64,000 nucleotides of DNA from Candidatus Babelota bacterium (GTDB taxonomy: Bacteria > Babelota > Babeliae > Babelales > Vermiphilaceae): assembly GCA_029262575.1 (NCBI GenBank), contig JAJCZC010000037.1, forward strand, positions 1 through 64,000, in the 5' to 3' direction. The translations under genes were made by a program, and so were the position numbers. The notes beneath the pieces were generated by a model, which saw only the letters and a program-made list of their open reading frames with translations, had not been told where the DNA came from and did no database searches. This document shows, one piece after another, positions 36,830 through 46,135 of this stretch (within the stretch, counting starts at the first letter, position 1; each line of letters starts with the position of its first letter).

Positions 36830-38329
36830 GTGAAAATTGCCACATATTTTATGCCGTATTTCTTTTTTTGCGCAATGATGCAAGTTCATTCCTATGATTA
36901 CGATCTAATTATTATCGGTGCAGGGGCTTCAGGAACTATAGCTGCACAATACGCTTCTCATTACAACAAGCGGATAGCAATTGTCACAGGAAGTAAATCT
37001 ATAACCAAGCATGCACTGTGTAGTGACATTCCGCTCAAAACGCTCATAAACATTGCTCAAGTTTCCATTATTATAGATAAGGCCTTCGAGCTAGGTGTTC
37101 AAATTGATACAAAAACGAAAGGTTTCGATTATATTTTTGATCATATTCGTCAAGTGGTCGCCAATTCTGCGTATTTATACTCAGCAAAGCACCTTCCTGA
37201 TGGAAACATCACCTTACTAGCCGGAAATGCACATTTTATAGACACTCGCACAGTGTCTATAAATAATGAGCTCTTCACTGCAGATAAATTTATCATTGCC
37301 ACTGGTGGCGAACCTTATGTACCGCTGATAAAAAATATTGAAAAGATACCTTATCTAACCGAAGATACATTTTTTAATCTCACAAAATTGCCCAAATCAA
37401 TTATTATTGCTGGAGAGGGCCCTTTGGGAATTGAGATGGCTACAGCTCTTAATCGCCTTGGGGTAGAAGTAACTTTATTGACAAAACATGGCCTTATATT
37501 ACCCAAATATGATTTTGAATTGATAGAAATGCAACATCAATTAATGAAAATGGAGGGCATCAATATTCACTATAACATGCGTATTAAAGATTTGGAACAA
37601 CAAAAAGCTTCGATAAAAACTTTCTGTCGAGACACATACGCAAAAGAGTATGTATTCAGTGCGGAAAAATTCATGCTCGCACTCAATAGAATCGGTAGAA
37701 CAAAAGGCTTGAATATCGAATCTATTGGCATAAACACATACCGTGATGGAATTATTGTAAATAATAAAATGCAAACATCTATTCCAAACATTTATGCTTG
37801 CGGAAATGTGATAGGGCAATTGTTTACACTGAGTCGCGTAGGCTATTATCAAGCTCAAATTGCCGCACATAACGCGTGTAAAGCTTTTTGGCAAAAGGAC
37901 GCGATCGCCAATTATTCGAACACATCATCGTTTATTTATGCCGCTCGCCCATTAGGCGCAACTGGCTTAACAGAGCAAGATGCACGAAAAAAATATGGAA
38001 AAAAATTGCTCATTTATAGGTTTAGTTATGAGTCATTTACTCGAGCACAAATTGATAATACCACCGACGGTATTGCAAAATTTATTTGTGATACCTCAGG
38101 AACATTGCTTGGAGTGCATGTCCTAGGAGCTGCCGCTGATAAAATAATTGACAGCGTCCGGATTGGACAAAATTTTCCATCTCAATTTGCAGATTATCTT
38201 CTAGAGTTGCGCACTTCACCAAATTATCTCGATCTTGTTTGGGAGGCCTCAAAGCGCACCGAATCTGATATCGAGCGCAATATATTTAATACAATCATGC
38301 AATACATACGAAAGATCATACCTATATAA
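36830..38329 (+). CDS. Exported dihydrolipoamide-dehydrogenase-like flavoprotein lacking the redox disulfide
   Basis: 499 residues from a GTG with AAGGA upstream. A signal-peptide-like N-terminus (KIATYFMPYFFFCAMMQVHS) precedes the FAD motif DYDLIIIGAGASGTIAAQYA. The NAD motif is IIIAGEGPLGIEMATALNRL and the second FAD contact is IPNIYACGNVIG (Asn replaces the usual Asp). The C-terminal dimer domain is present (GATGLTEQDARKKYGK, LLGVHVLGAAADKIID). In Lpd or mercuric reductase a CxxxxC disulfide (GGTCLNVGCIPSK) lies after the first strand; here the region reads TKHALCSDIPLK with a single Cys64. The C-terminal His-Glu pair is also missing. The protein probably binds FAD and NAD(P) but cannot do disulfide chemistry. 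Its role is open. Confidence 0.75.
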   Translation: MKIATYFMPYFFFCAMMQVHSYDYDLIIIGAGASGTIAAQYASHYNKRIAIVTGSKSITKHALCSDIPLKTLINIAQVSIIIDKAFELGVQIDTKTKGFDYIFDHIRQVVANSAYLYSAKHLPDGNITLLAGNAHFIDTRTVSINNELFTADKFIIATGGEPYVPLIKNIEKIPYLTEDTFFNLTKLPKSIIIAGEGPLGIEMATALNRLGVEVTLLTKHGLILPKYDFELIEMQHQLMKMEGINIHYNMRIKDLEQQKASIKTFCRDTYAKEYVFSAEKFMLALNRIGRTKGLNIESIGINTYRDGIIVNNKMQTSIPNIYACGNVIGQLFTLSRVGYYQAQIAAHNACKAFWQKDAIANYSNTSSFIYAARPLGATGLTEQDARKKYGKKLLIYRFSYESFTRAQIDNTTDGIAKFICDTSGTLLGVHVLGAAADKIIDSVRIGQNFPSQFADYLLELRTSPNYLDLVWEASKRTESDIERNIFNTIMQYIRKIIPI

Positions 38330-38393
38330 CCGGTTAATTGCTAAAATTATATGGACTGATACAATGAAGAGATAGATAAATAGGATCTATCTC

Positions 38394-39707
38394 ATGAAAA
38401 CCAAGCCCTCTTTTTCTCGAGTATTAGCTTATACAAGTGTCGAATCTATTGGCTATCAAGCCATATTACTCCTGCATCAATTCTTGCTCTTTCGCACTAT
38501 ACCAACAGAACTCTATGGCCAGATTGGCATTTTGTTTTCAAGTATATTTTTAGGCGCACTTTATGTCAATATGGGCCTAGATATCAGTATTGCGCCTATT
38601 TTTAAACAAGCAACCAGTTCAAAATATCAATTCAAGCAGCTCGTTATTAATCAGATCGTTTACACGACATGTTTTGCATCAGTTCTCGTTATCGGTAGCG
38701 CACTTTTGTTTAAACACCTATCAGGTTACTTTATATTATTTTGTGCACCATTAATTATTACAGAATCATATAAAAAAATCACCAAAACGGTGCTCCACTT
38801 GGCATTTGCTCAGCGCGTAATTGCTGTCACTGAAATAGCAACACTGTTAGGTTATGTTGCGATGGTGTGGCTCTACATCGGCTTAGGTTATAGTCCTTCT
38901 ATTGCGCATGTATTTTTTCCAATGCTTGTTATATCCCTCATTACATCCATCATATATTCATGGCACATACTTAAACTATATAGATCTCTTGATGAAGAAA
39001 AGCGCTCAACAGCAATTGATTGGAAGCGCATCATCAAAATACGCATAAAAAACATGTTATTTCAAATGAGCCGAAGCCTATATTCAGGTAACTTTTTGAT
39101 TCCTATTGTTGCTTCACAACATGGACTTGAATTAGCAGGACTACTCAAGCTTATCAGTATGAGTGCATATAGTATAAACAGTATTATTCAACATATATTT
39201 GGCATCACAAGTGATGTTTTTTTCGCTTCGATGAAGCATTCAGCATTAAAAATGAAGCAATCATTATTTACTAAATTAAGCACCTATATATATCACATAT
39301 TATTTCTAATTTGCATGGCAATGTTTCTTCACCACCGATATATTCAATTTCTTGCACCCAATGTGTGCCACGATCACCTTTATATTATCTACCTTTTTTT
39401 ACTCGTACTATTCTCTGAAAACATTGCGCTTACCCATGAACATCTTTTCATTGTAGAAGAAAAAGCAACGATACTTATTGCAAGCAACCTCTTGCTCCTT
39501 ATGCCATTGGCAATCACGCAATACTTGGGCATTTCATGCTCATTAACGCATGTATTGCTAGGGTTACTTATAGCACGAGCATTACACTATATTGGATTAT
39601 CAACCTTCACATGGTACACTTGGAATATGCGCCCCAAGCTTGGCATTAAACCTTTATATCTTTGTGGCTCCGCTGCTATAGCTTTTCTCTGTTTCTTATT
39701 TTCATAA
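38394..39707 (+). CDS. Polysaccharide flippase-like membrane protein (Wzx/MATE type)
   Basis: 437 residues with about 12 hydrophobic helices and few long loops (GILFSSIFLGALYVNMGLDISIA, YFILFCAPLIITESYKKI, YIIYLFLLVLFSENIALTHEHLFIV). The layout and the N-terminal FRTIPTELYGQIGILFSS pattern fit the polysaccharide biosynthesis/oligosaccharide flippase branch of the MOP superfamily. Such proteins flip lipid-linked sugars or lipid II. The next gene downstream is a sugar-metabolism type acyltransferase. A second, distantly related flippase is at 43293. Substrate unknown. Confidence 0.75.
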   Translation: MKTKPSFSRVLAYTSVESIGYQAILLLHQFLLFRTIPTELYGQIGILFSSIFLGALYVNMGLDISIAPIFKQATSSKYQFKQLVINQIVYTTCFASVLVIGSALLFKHLSGYFILFCAPLIITESYKKITKTVLHLAFAQRVIAVTEIATLLGYVAMVWLYIGLGYSPSIAHVFFPMLVISLITSIIYSWHILKLYRSLDEEKRSTAIDWKRIIKIRIKNMLFQMSRSLYSGNFLIPIVASQHGLELAGLLKLISMSAYSINSIIQHIFGITSDVFFASMKHSALKMKQSLFTKLSTYIYHILFLICMAMFLHHRYIQFLAPNVCHDHLYIIYLFLLVLFSENIALTHEHLFIVEEKATILIASNLLLLMPLAITQYLGISCSLTHVLLGLLIARALHYIGLSTFTWYTWNMRPKLGIKPLYLCGSAAIAFLCFLFS

Positions 39708-39780
39708 CTTCATTATTGATTTATTCTCTAAAATGGGTTAGAAATAGTCAAAGTATCAACAGAAAGATTCTAATTCGGAG

Positions 39781-40527
39781 ATGAAATTGTTAAGCAACAA
39801 AAATAGCCTTATGCTCTTACTCAATATTCTTATTATACCAACATTATATTCTCAAAAAGATTTAATCTCTCGATGGAAAAAAGGAGGGGTTGTTTTTGAC
39901 GAGCCGCAATTTGTGGTTATTGATGAAAATGTTCAACTTGCAGAACATACTCGCATAGGTTGCGGCGCTCACATTCTTGGCAATTCTGAAATTGGCCAAT
40001 ATTGTTCCATAGGCCATTTTAGCATTATCAAGAATTGCATTATCGGCAATAACGTTAAGATACGCTCACATTGTGTGCTCGAAAATGCTGTCATCAAAGA
40101 TGGGGCAGAAATTGGCCCATTTGCACACATTGAAGAAGGCACAACCATAGGCAATAATGCTGTAATTGGCAATTTTGTTGAAGTGAAACGCAGCACAATT
40201 GGTCCAGAAACAAAAGCTAAACACTTGGCCTATTTAGGTGATACAATAACAGGCAAAAAAGTTAATGTTGGTGCTGGTAGCATTACCTGCAACTACAATG
40301 GAGTAAGCAAGAATCAAACTTGTATAGAAGATAATGCATTAATTGGCAGCAATAATTGTCTTGTTGCACCAATTAAAATCGGCAAAGGCGCGATAACCGG
40401 TGCCGGATCAACATTAACCAAAAACGTGCCTGATGGCGCTCTTGCAATCTCGCGCGCTAATCAACAGGTCAACAAAGAAGGCTACGCATCAAAGTTATTA
40501 AATAAATATCGCACTAAACAAGAATAA
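39781..40527 (+). CDS. Exported left-handed beta-helix acyltransferase (GlmU C-terminal-domain type)
   Basis: 248 residues. The hexapeptide-repeat region (about 50-230) matches the acetyltransferase half of GlmU: IGPFAHIEEGTTIGNNAVIG, FVEVKRSTIG, KAKHLAYLGDTITG (with the catalytic His), VNVGAGSITCNYNGVSK and AGSTLTKNVPDGALAIS. The uridylyltransferase half is absent. In its place is a short hydrophobic N-terminus (SLMLLLNILIIPTLYS) that looks like a signal peptide. The GGAG site abuts the ATG at 39781; a TTG at 39787, spaced 6 bases, may be the real start and keeps the hydrophobic segment. GlmU acetylates glucosamine-1-phosphate with cytosolic acetyl-CoA, so export is unexpected. Confidence 0.8.
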   Translation: MKLLSNKNSLMLLLNILIIPTLYSQKDLISRWKKGGVVFDEPQFVVIDENVQLAEHTRIGCGAHILGNSEIGQYCSIGHFSIIKNCIIGNNVKIRSHCVLENAVIKDGAEIGPFAHIEEGTTIGNNAVIGNFVEVKRSTIGPETKAKHLAYLGDTITGKKVNVGAGSITCNYNGVSKNQTCIEDNALIGSNNCLVAPIKIGKGAITGAGSTLTKNVPDGALAISRANQQVNKEGYASKLLNKYRTKQE

Positions 40528-41300
40528 GCGAATTTTTGAAAACTACAAAAAAAATGCACACAAAATAGCCTCAATTTAAAGAGTTCACACCTCATCTTTT
40601 ATGATTAACTACAAGAAGATAATCTTTGCTCAAAAATAAAAAATGGGGCGATCTTGAGCAAGTTGGGCTTTATTGACTATGCGAAAAAACATCTTTTTGC
40701 AAAAATGTCGCGCACGACAAATAGAAAGGCACTGTTGCATTGAATGAAAGCCAGAAAAACAAGGCCATATTTCACAATTCTACACAAAGCGCAATAAATA
40801 TACTTGAGCAAGATACAATGATAATAAAATCTAAAAACACACAATACGCATTTATTTTATTTTGCCAGAAAGCAAAGCGAATGTTTTGCAAAAAAACACA
40901 GGTTGAAATAACGGCGAACTTGCACATTCCTCGTTATTTTCCCAGCGTTTTTTTATACTAGAAAAAAGAGTTGAAAAATCACATCGGGTCATAAAAAAAA
41001 TTACCTCCACAAAAAAATGAGGGTTCTGTTTTTTAAAAAAACAAACTTTTATATATAAAAATTGCTCAATAGAGTAGATATCTATAGATGCACAAAAAGA
41101 AAATATTTGTTATCGAAAAATGAAAAGATATCACCAAATGCAACGTTTTTCATTTGACTGGAAACAAAAACGTATATTAAGTTTTAGGGCAAATTGTAAC
41201 TTTAAACATGGTATGCATAATTGCCACCAAATTTAAATTTAAACAACCCATCCTACTCTTATATGAAATAACCCGCGCCAAATTCAAATAGTCGCGTTTG
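40528..41300. other. Gene-free 0.77 kb stretch
   Basis: AT-rich and decayed-looking. A 73-codon TTG-started frame at 40740-40961 lacks a ribosome site and domain. The segment ATCTTGAGCAAGTTGG near 40654 recurs as ATCTTGGGCAAGTTGG near 48131, a possible short dispersed repeat. No terminator, tRNA or promoter can be supported. Confidence 0.5.
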
Positions 41301-42536
41301 CTATCTTTTTATCTTCTTTTTTTGCGCAAACCACTTTTTCAACATATTTGCAAATCCTGGATTTTTGTTCATTGCTTTTTGAATCGCAGATTTCCCACGC
41401 TTGTTTTTCTTGTTTGGATCTGCTCCAGCTTTTATAAGCATTTTCGCTACATCATTACGTTCTGAAGATTTCATATTATATTTAATGAGATAATGTAACG
41501 GCGTATTGCCATAAGCATTTTTTCCATTTGGATCAGCCTCATTAGCTAATAGTAAATTCACAAAAGGCAGCATATCATACTGCTTGATCACGGCAAAATG
41601 AAGCGGCATGTTTTGAAATCGAGTTGTATCGGCTATATTCACATTTGCTTTATATTTAACTTGCCGCTCAGTAAATGGTAGATCACTTCTTATTATTGCA
41701 AGCATAAGACCAGTTCGCCCCAACATATCCCGCTCATTTACATTATCACCAATCCCTAAAGGCTTAAATGCTTCAATAGCACGTTCACTCTCAGGCTGCA
41801 AAGTATTTTTCGCATATTCTAGGGGGGTCCACCCTTCCTTGTTTTTCAACGTCAAATCAAACATTGAACCAAAGTTTTCCATTAAATATTGTATCCAGCC
41901 AATATCCTTTTGGCGTATCACTAAATGTAAATAAGTGTTACCAATATTATTTTGTATATTCACGTCAGCTAAATCGGCAATCATACCTTTAAAAATAGGC
42001 GTCAGAGTTTCCATGCGGCTTGCTTGCATCGACCACATCAATGGCGTTTCCTCAAGATTGTTTTGCGCATTAATATCTGCCCCTGCATCAACCAAATAAT
42101 CGATCATAGCAACCGTATTGCGTGGATTCACGCGTATAACAGCAAAATGCAATGGAGTATTATCAAAACTATGATCCTCTTCCCGGGGGGATTGCTCAGA
42201 ACGGGCATTCACGTCAGCACCATAATAGATTAATGTTTCAACAAGTCCCGATTTATCGCTGCTAGCATCATATCGCCCAAAGCTGCCAAATCGGCCAATG
42301 TTTATGGCATACATAAGGCCAGTTTGCCCCAAACTATTGCGTTGATCAATATCGGCACCATTAGTATCCTTGAGCAATTTCCTGATATCATCCAAGTTTG
42401 CTTCAGGAGTGAACCAAATTGGCTCATCCATCTCATAGGCATAACCTGCAAGTAAATGAATGCCCAAAAGGCCCAATATAAACAGAAATATGGCACATTT
42501 TGCCTTGATAAATAGGTAAACATACTGTTTATTCAT
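41301..42536 (-). CDS. Secreted ankyrin-repeat protein
   Basis: 411 residues, AAGGAAAG before the ATG, N-terminal membrane/signal segment (CAIFLFILGLLGIHLLAGYAYEM). About nine ankyrin units follow, for example RNSLGQTGLMYAINIGR, FDNTPLHFAVIRVNPRN, NNLEETPLMWSMQASR, NNIGNTYLHLVIRQKD, KNKEGWTPLEYAKNTL, NMPLHFAVIKQYDML, KNAYGNTPLHYLIKYN and KKNKRGKSAIQKAMNK. The start shows TPEANLDDIRKLLKDTNGAD. Ankyrin proteins of intracellular bacteria often bind host proteins; export here supports that, but it is inference. Single gene. Confidence 0.9.
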   Translation of the reverse strand: MNKQYVYLFIKAKCAIFLFILGLLGIHLLAGYAYEMDEPIWFTPEANLDDIRKLLKDTNGADIDQRNSLGQTGLMYAINIGRFGSFGRYDASSDKSGLVETLIYYGADVNARSEQSPREEDHSFDNTPLHFAVIRVNPRNTVAMIDYLVDAGADINAQNNLEETPLMWSMQASRMETLTPIFKGMIADLADVNIQNNIGNTYLHLVIRQKDIGWIQYLMENFGSMFDLTLKNKEGWTPLEYAKNTLQPESERAIEAFKPLGIGDNVNERDMLGRTGLMLAIIRSDLPFTERQVKYKANVNIADTTRFQNMPLHFAVIKQYDMLPFVNLLLANEADPNGKNAYGNTPLHYLIKYNMKSSERNDVAKMLIKAGADPNKKNKRGKSAIQKAMNKNPGFANMLKKWFAQKKKIKR

Positions 42537-42777
42537 TAACTTTCCTTATATTTACCTTTATAGTAACAATTTTTTAATTCAAATTGCAACACACTTCAAC
42601 TGTTTCATAAAAAGTCTGGCCCAAAATGCCCAATCTATAAAAACACCTATAAGCTGCACACCAAAACCCGATTTGTTTTTCATAATACCCTTGCGCTCCC
42701 CCCACTTAATTGCTATTATAAAATTAAGAGTTGGGGTCGTCTCGACTCAAGTTAGTATCATAATCAAAGGAAATATA

Positions 42778-43233
42778 ATGAAAAAGATACTATTAGCTAG
42801 CCTTGTCGGCATGTCCTTCACGAGCGCAATGCTTGCCTCTTCCGCAGATTCTTCCACTTCTCGTGAATCGTATATTGAAGGAATGTTGCGTGAAATTGCA
42901 AATCATAAGCGCTCTCCTGATGGTGGATATGAAGAATCTCGCAAACTTAAAAACATTAAAATCAATATTCAGCTTGACCGAGCTAAAAACCTAGGTGATA
43001 CAGAATTATTTGATGGGTTCATCGAATTAGAAGTTTTAAACCACAATAACAACGTTACAAAAAACTTAAAAATAACAATTGATAAGGTTCCTTGGAACAA
43101 TATAATCGATAACTTAAGTCAAGAAAAAACTCGGAAAGGGATTATTGCTTACCTATTTAGCGGATTATCTGCGAGAAGACAAAGCGAAACCACAGCCTTC
43201 CAGAAATTGGTAGAAAACATACAAAGACGTTAG
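42778..43233 (+). CDS. Small exported hypothetical protein
   Basis: 151 residues from the ATG at 42778, chosen for AAAGGAAA upstream and a standard signal peptide (MKKILLASLVGMSFTSAMLASSA); the frame is open farther upstream but without a start signal. The mature part (STSRESYIEGMLREIANHKRS, KNIKINIQLDRAKNLGDTELF, GFIELEVLNHNNNVTKNLKI) is charged with a central beta segment. It has a downstream hairpin at 43247-43291. No family recognised. Confidence 0.65.
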   Translation: MKKILLASLVGMSFTSAMLASSADSSTSRESYIEGMLREIANHKRSPDGGYEESRKLKNIKINIQLDRAKNLGDTELFDGFIELEVLNHNNNVTKNLKITIDKVPWNNIIDNLSQEKTRKGIIAYLFSGLSARRQSETTAFQKLVENIQRR

Positions 43234-43246
43234 ACAAATAAAGAAT

Positions 43247-43291
43247 AGATGGCATAATTGAAGAACATGTTAATCTTCAACTATGCCATCT
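43247..43291 (+). terminator. Long hairpin between the small exported gene and the flippase start
   Basis: AGATGGCATA (43247-43256) pairs with TATGCCATCT (43282-43291) and, after one mismatch, TTGAAG with CTTCAA, a 16-pair stem ending one base before the ATG at 43293. It has no T-tract. It could be a terminator or a translation-blocking structure. Confidence 0.55.
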
Positions 43292-43292
43292 A

Positions 43293-44684
43293 ATGAACAC
43301 TAAAGAGCTATATTTAAAGTTTGCACAAGGTGTTAATTGGAACGCCTTTTTATATTTCATATACAAAATTTCAGCAACACTGCTGACATTTTTGCTCTAT
43401 AATAAGCTTGATAGCAAGACGTTTTCTACATTCGCCAATCTCAATGCCATTATGTTTTTGCTTTTGTTATGGATCGATTTTGGGTTCCAAAAATCAATAC
43501 CGCGATTCTGTCCATTTTATGCAAAAAACAGCAATGACCTAAAAATATTCATCCGATCATTACTCACATTCAAAATCATTATACTCATCTTGGCGTTGCC
43601 CCTATATATGATTCTAGTTAATCAATTTGCAAACATATTGCACTTAACAGAGTTCAAATCTTACTTCTATGCAGGAGTTATACTGCTACTGCTGGAAGGT
43701 ATAATCTCGGTCATCAGATTGATTTATCATGCATACTTTTGGCAGAAACAGTTCAACAGTATGAATGCCATGAGCCTCATGCTCGAAATCCTCATTGATC
43801 TAGGTTGCATCTTATTGATACCAAATCAATATATATTGCTAGCAATATTGCTCATATCAAAAATAGTATCAAGAATAGTTCTGTTGGTACTATCAGGCAT
43901 CAAATTGCCAACATTATCTCATAACATTGTCCAAATCAAAGAACAGGAGATAGACGTAGATCAGCTCAATAAGAACTTTATGACTCACTCATCAATTATG
44001 TGGTTCAACACCAACATAAAAAGCCTGACCGAAAGGAATGTGCTGGTACCATTATTTACACACATATTTGGCCCAGCAGTGGCAAACATGTTTAAAGTGG
44101 CCAACGATGGGGCACTGTTATTCTATCGCATAGTGATCAAATCTATAGGGACTGCCGACACAGCACTGTTTGCCCACATAGATAGCATGGGGGAGGGAAA
44201 AGAAACTTGGCAGGTTGCCTTCAAAAAATTAACAACGAAGATCGCCGCGCTCGTTCTTCCCCTTTTAGGAGTTGTATGTGTTTTATATAAATATAAGGTA
44301 ATGATCAAATATGACAATAACGTTTTTCTAATATTTTTATTAATAAGTATATGCTTCCTTATGGAAGTAATGTGTTCACCTTATGAAAGAGTCTTAGAAG
44401 TTAAAAGAGATTACGTGTTACTTACGTGCGCGTATACGCCTTACATTATTATGGTTATCATTTTGCTCACAACAAACATAATGACGTGTATTGGTCTTTT
44501 TCACTCGATCACGTTAATACATGGCGTGCGACTGGTTAGTTCTTTAATAATGCTTACGCTGGCGCGCGTTAAATATGGACTTGTTTATCCAGTTAAATAC
44601 GTTTGTACCCTTTCACTTTATATATATATAGGTGTATACATCCTAGACAAACTTATAAACCAAATTTGCTTATTTGTTTTATAA
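43293..44684 (+). CDS. Polysaccharide flippase-like membrane protein, second copy
   Basis: 463 residues with about 12-14 membrane helices (FLYFIYKISATLLTFLLYNKL, FLLLLWIDFGFQKSIPRFCPFY, LLAILLISKIVSRIVLLVLSG, VFLIFLLISICFLMEVMCSPYERV). The N-terminal FSTFANLNAIMFLLL and the amphipathic helix FKVANDGALLFYRIV resemble the Wzx/MATE oligosaccharide-flippase group. Sequence similarity to the first flippase (38394-39707) is low. No ribosome site is visible before the ATG, because the hairpin described above fills that space. Confidence 0.7.
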   Translation: MNTKELYLKFAQGVNWNAFLYFIYKISATLLTFLLYNKLDSKTFSTFANLNAIMFLLLLWIDFGFQKSIPRFCPFYAKNSNDLKIFIRSLLTFKIIILILALPLYMILVNQFANILHLTEFKSYFYAGVILLLLEGIISVIRLIYHAYFWQKQFNSMNAMSLMLEILIDLGCILLIPNQYILLAILLISKIVSRIVLLVLSGIKLPTLSHNIVQIKEQEIDVDQLNKNFMTHSSIMWFNTNIKSLTERNVLVPLFTHIFGPAVANMFKVANDGALLFYRIVIKSIGTADTALFAHIDSMGEGKETWQVAFKKLTTKIAALVLPLLGVVCVLYKYKVMIKYDNNVFLIFLLISICFLMEVMCSPYERVLEVKRDYVLLTCAYTPYIIMVIILLTTNIMTCIGLFHSITLIHGVRLVSSLIMLTLARVKYGLVYPVKYVCTLSLYIYIGVYILDKLINQICLFVL

Positions 44685-45070
44685 AGAAATCCGTTAAAAC
44701 GTGCTTAGATTCTCGCACATTCATATCAATTAATTACCTCAATTAATCGCCCTTTTTCACTCTCGCGTGCAATACCCTCGCTTTAATAAGACCTTCATAA
44801 ACTCCAATATTAACAACACGCACATATACTTTATTTGACTCTCTTGGGAAACTTTAAAGACATACAAAGACAAAAACAACAACCGCATGCCTTCATGCAT
44901 ACAATAGCTCTTTTCACCTATTCGTATTAGCTTAATTCAAGAAATTATATGAGTGGGCCCCTATAAGATATAAGCACTTGCTAACATTCAAATACAACAG
45001 AAAAAAGCGCATTGTTTGAATCTACTAAAAAGGAAGAATAATTAAGAAATCATTTATGAGTTGCAACAAA
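44685..45070. other. Gene-free stretch
   Basis: AT-rich, C over G on this strand. No gene, hairpin or repeat of note is seen. Confidence 0.6.
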
Positions 45071-45112
45071 AGATAAGGTTACGGACACGAGACAAACCCA
45101 CGCAGTTAAGAC

Positions 45113-45247
45113 CACCAGCCCCCAGTAGCGACAGCGAGTGAAACGAGCTGAGCGTACCCACGGGAAAAGGCTGGGGGGCGCAAACGGAGTGAGAAATCGG
45201 CCGAATGGCCAGATTCGAACTCACGTGCGGCCACACCATGCCGCACA
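45113..45247. other. GC-rich multi-hairpin element (candidate structured RNA or foreign insert)
   Basis: 39 of 60 bases at 45121-45180 are G or C, far above the surroundings. Three stems stand out: CCAGCC (45115-45120) with GGCTGG (45169-45174); GTGAG/AATC/GGCC (45189-45202) with GGCC/GATT/CTCAC (45207-45224) around GAAT; and GTGCGGC (45225-45231) with GCCGCAC (45240-45246). The second contains GATTCGAA, reminiscent of a tRNA T-arm, but the flanking stem does not fit a tRNA. A minus-strand ORF of 64 codons over this element looks like chance. Strand and nature are unknown. Confidence 0.4.
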
Positions 45248-45261
45248 ATGCATAAAAACTA

Positions 45262-45492
45262 TTGCCTACCGCACAATATAAAGACCTAACACCCGTTGAT
45301 TATGCGACACAAACTAGCTTATTGTTAATAAGTTTATCCCGCAAAAACATATATAAGAAGTACGAATGTATGGACCTGCAAAACCGTTATAAAGAAATAT
45401 TTGATAGCTTTGCCCAAAGGCAAAAAACGTATGGGCGTGAAGCACAAAGGGAAAAATACATTAACAATCCCCATACAAAGCGGCACAAATAA
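45262..45492 (+). pseudogene. Possible ankyrin-gene tail fragment
   Basis: The frame from a TTG at 45262 carries YKDLTPVDYATQ, an ankyrin-like turn, followed by a basic helical tail (NRYKEIFDSFAQRQKTYGREAQREKY). It could be the 3' end of a deleted ankyrin gene. No ribosome site. Low certainty. Confidence 0.25.
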
Positions 45493-45643
45493 AGAACTCA
45501 ATGCTGTATCAACAGGAAAAAAATAAGAAAAATAATATAAACACAATAAAATGGACGACCAGAAAAAAAAGCCGATTAAAAAACATCGCAATACAACCTG
45601 CACCACAAAAATTACTCCCGAATAATGAGTTATCGTTAAAAAC

Positions 45644-45895
45644 CTAGAAGACCGAACATTTAAATGCAAGCGCAGCCAAAAGACCGCCAACAATACCATT
45701 AACCAATGAAGCTGAAAATTTTTTGGGAGCAGGAAACAATGCATAATATAAGCTAATGACCATGACAGACCATACAACCTTAGTTAAAGCATCCAAATAA
45801 GAAGTCCCATACACAAAAGAAAAAATAAGCCCCATAGGCAAGATCGCGCCAACAAAGCTGCCCAAAAGCCTTCTTAAGATTATCCTTCTATCCAT
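45644..45895 (-). CDS. Small membrane protein, hypothetical
   Basis: 83 residues from the ATG at 45895, selected for AGAGGA upstream; the longer frame from 45961 contains a duplicated segment. Three hydrophobic helices are likely (LLGSFVGAILPMGLIFSFVYG, VVWSVMVISLYYALF, VNGIVGGLLAALAFKCSVF) after a basic start (MDRRIILRR). The upstream region has a tandem duplication of about 15 bases (GTCCTCTGAAATAAT type, about 45901-45930) that copies the ribosome site. Function unknown. Confidence 0.5.
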   Translation of the reverse strand: MDRRIILRRLLGSFVGAILPMGLIFSFVYGTSYLDALTKVVWSVMVISLYYALFPAPKKFSASLVNGIVGGLLAALAFKCSVF

Positions 45896-46050
45896 AAAAA
45901 TGTCCTCTGAAATAATGTCCTCTGAAATAAAGACTGTGATATATAGATATAATACAGGCAATTATGCGACATAGCAATCGGACCAAAACACCTGAAATTA
46001 ATAGCTCAAAAAATCTTAGTCGAATTGACTAAAGAAATCTACATTCGAGA

Positions 46051-46080
46051 TTGACAGCACCGGCAAAATAGGTGTATATT
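46051..46080 (+). promoter_or_regulatory. Sigma-70 type promoter of dnaK
   Basis: TTGACA (46051-46056) and TATATT (46075-46080) are separated by 18 bases, 56 bases before the dnaK ATG. No CIRCE inverted repeat (TTAGCACTC type) and no sigma-32 box is evident. Confidence 0.6.
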
Positions 46081-46135
46081 ATAGGTGATTTCAAGACAAT
46101 TAAATAACATCCTATTAAAGATAAAAAGGATACAC

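Noticed and set aside
40740-40961. 73-codon ORF in the gene desert
   Set aside because: TTG start, no ribosome site, no signal peptide or domain.
45189-45224. tRNA T-arm (GATTCGAAC)
   Set aside because: The five bases flanking the loop do not pair as in a T-stem, and no acceptor, D or anticodon arm can be placed at tRNA spacing.
45054-45248. 64-codon minus-strand ORF
   Set aside because: It runs across the GC-rich hairpin element, lacks a ribosome site and looks like chance or a repeat-derived frame.
45334-45777. 147-codon hydrophobic minus-strand ORF
   Set aside because: It starts out of frame inside the better-supported 45644-45895 gene and overlaps the ankyrin fragment; no ribosome site.
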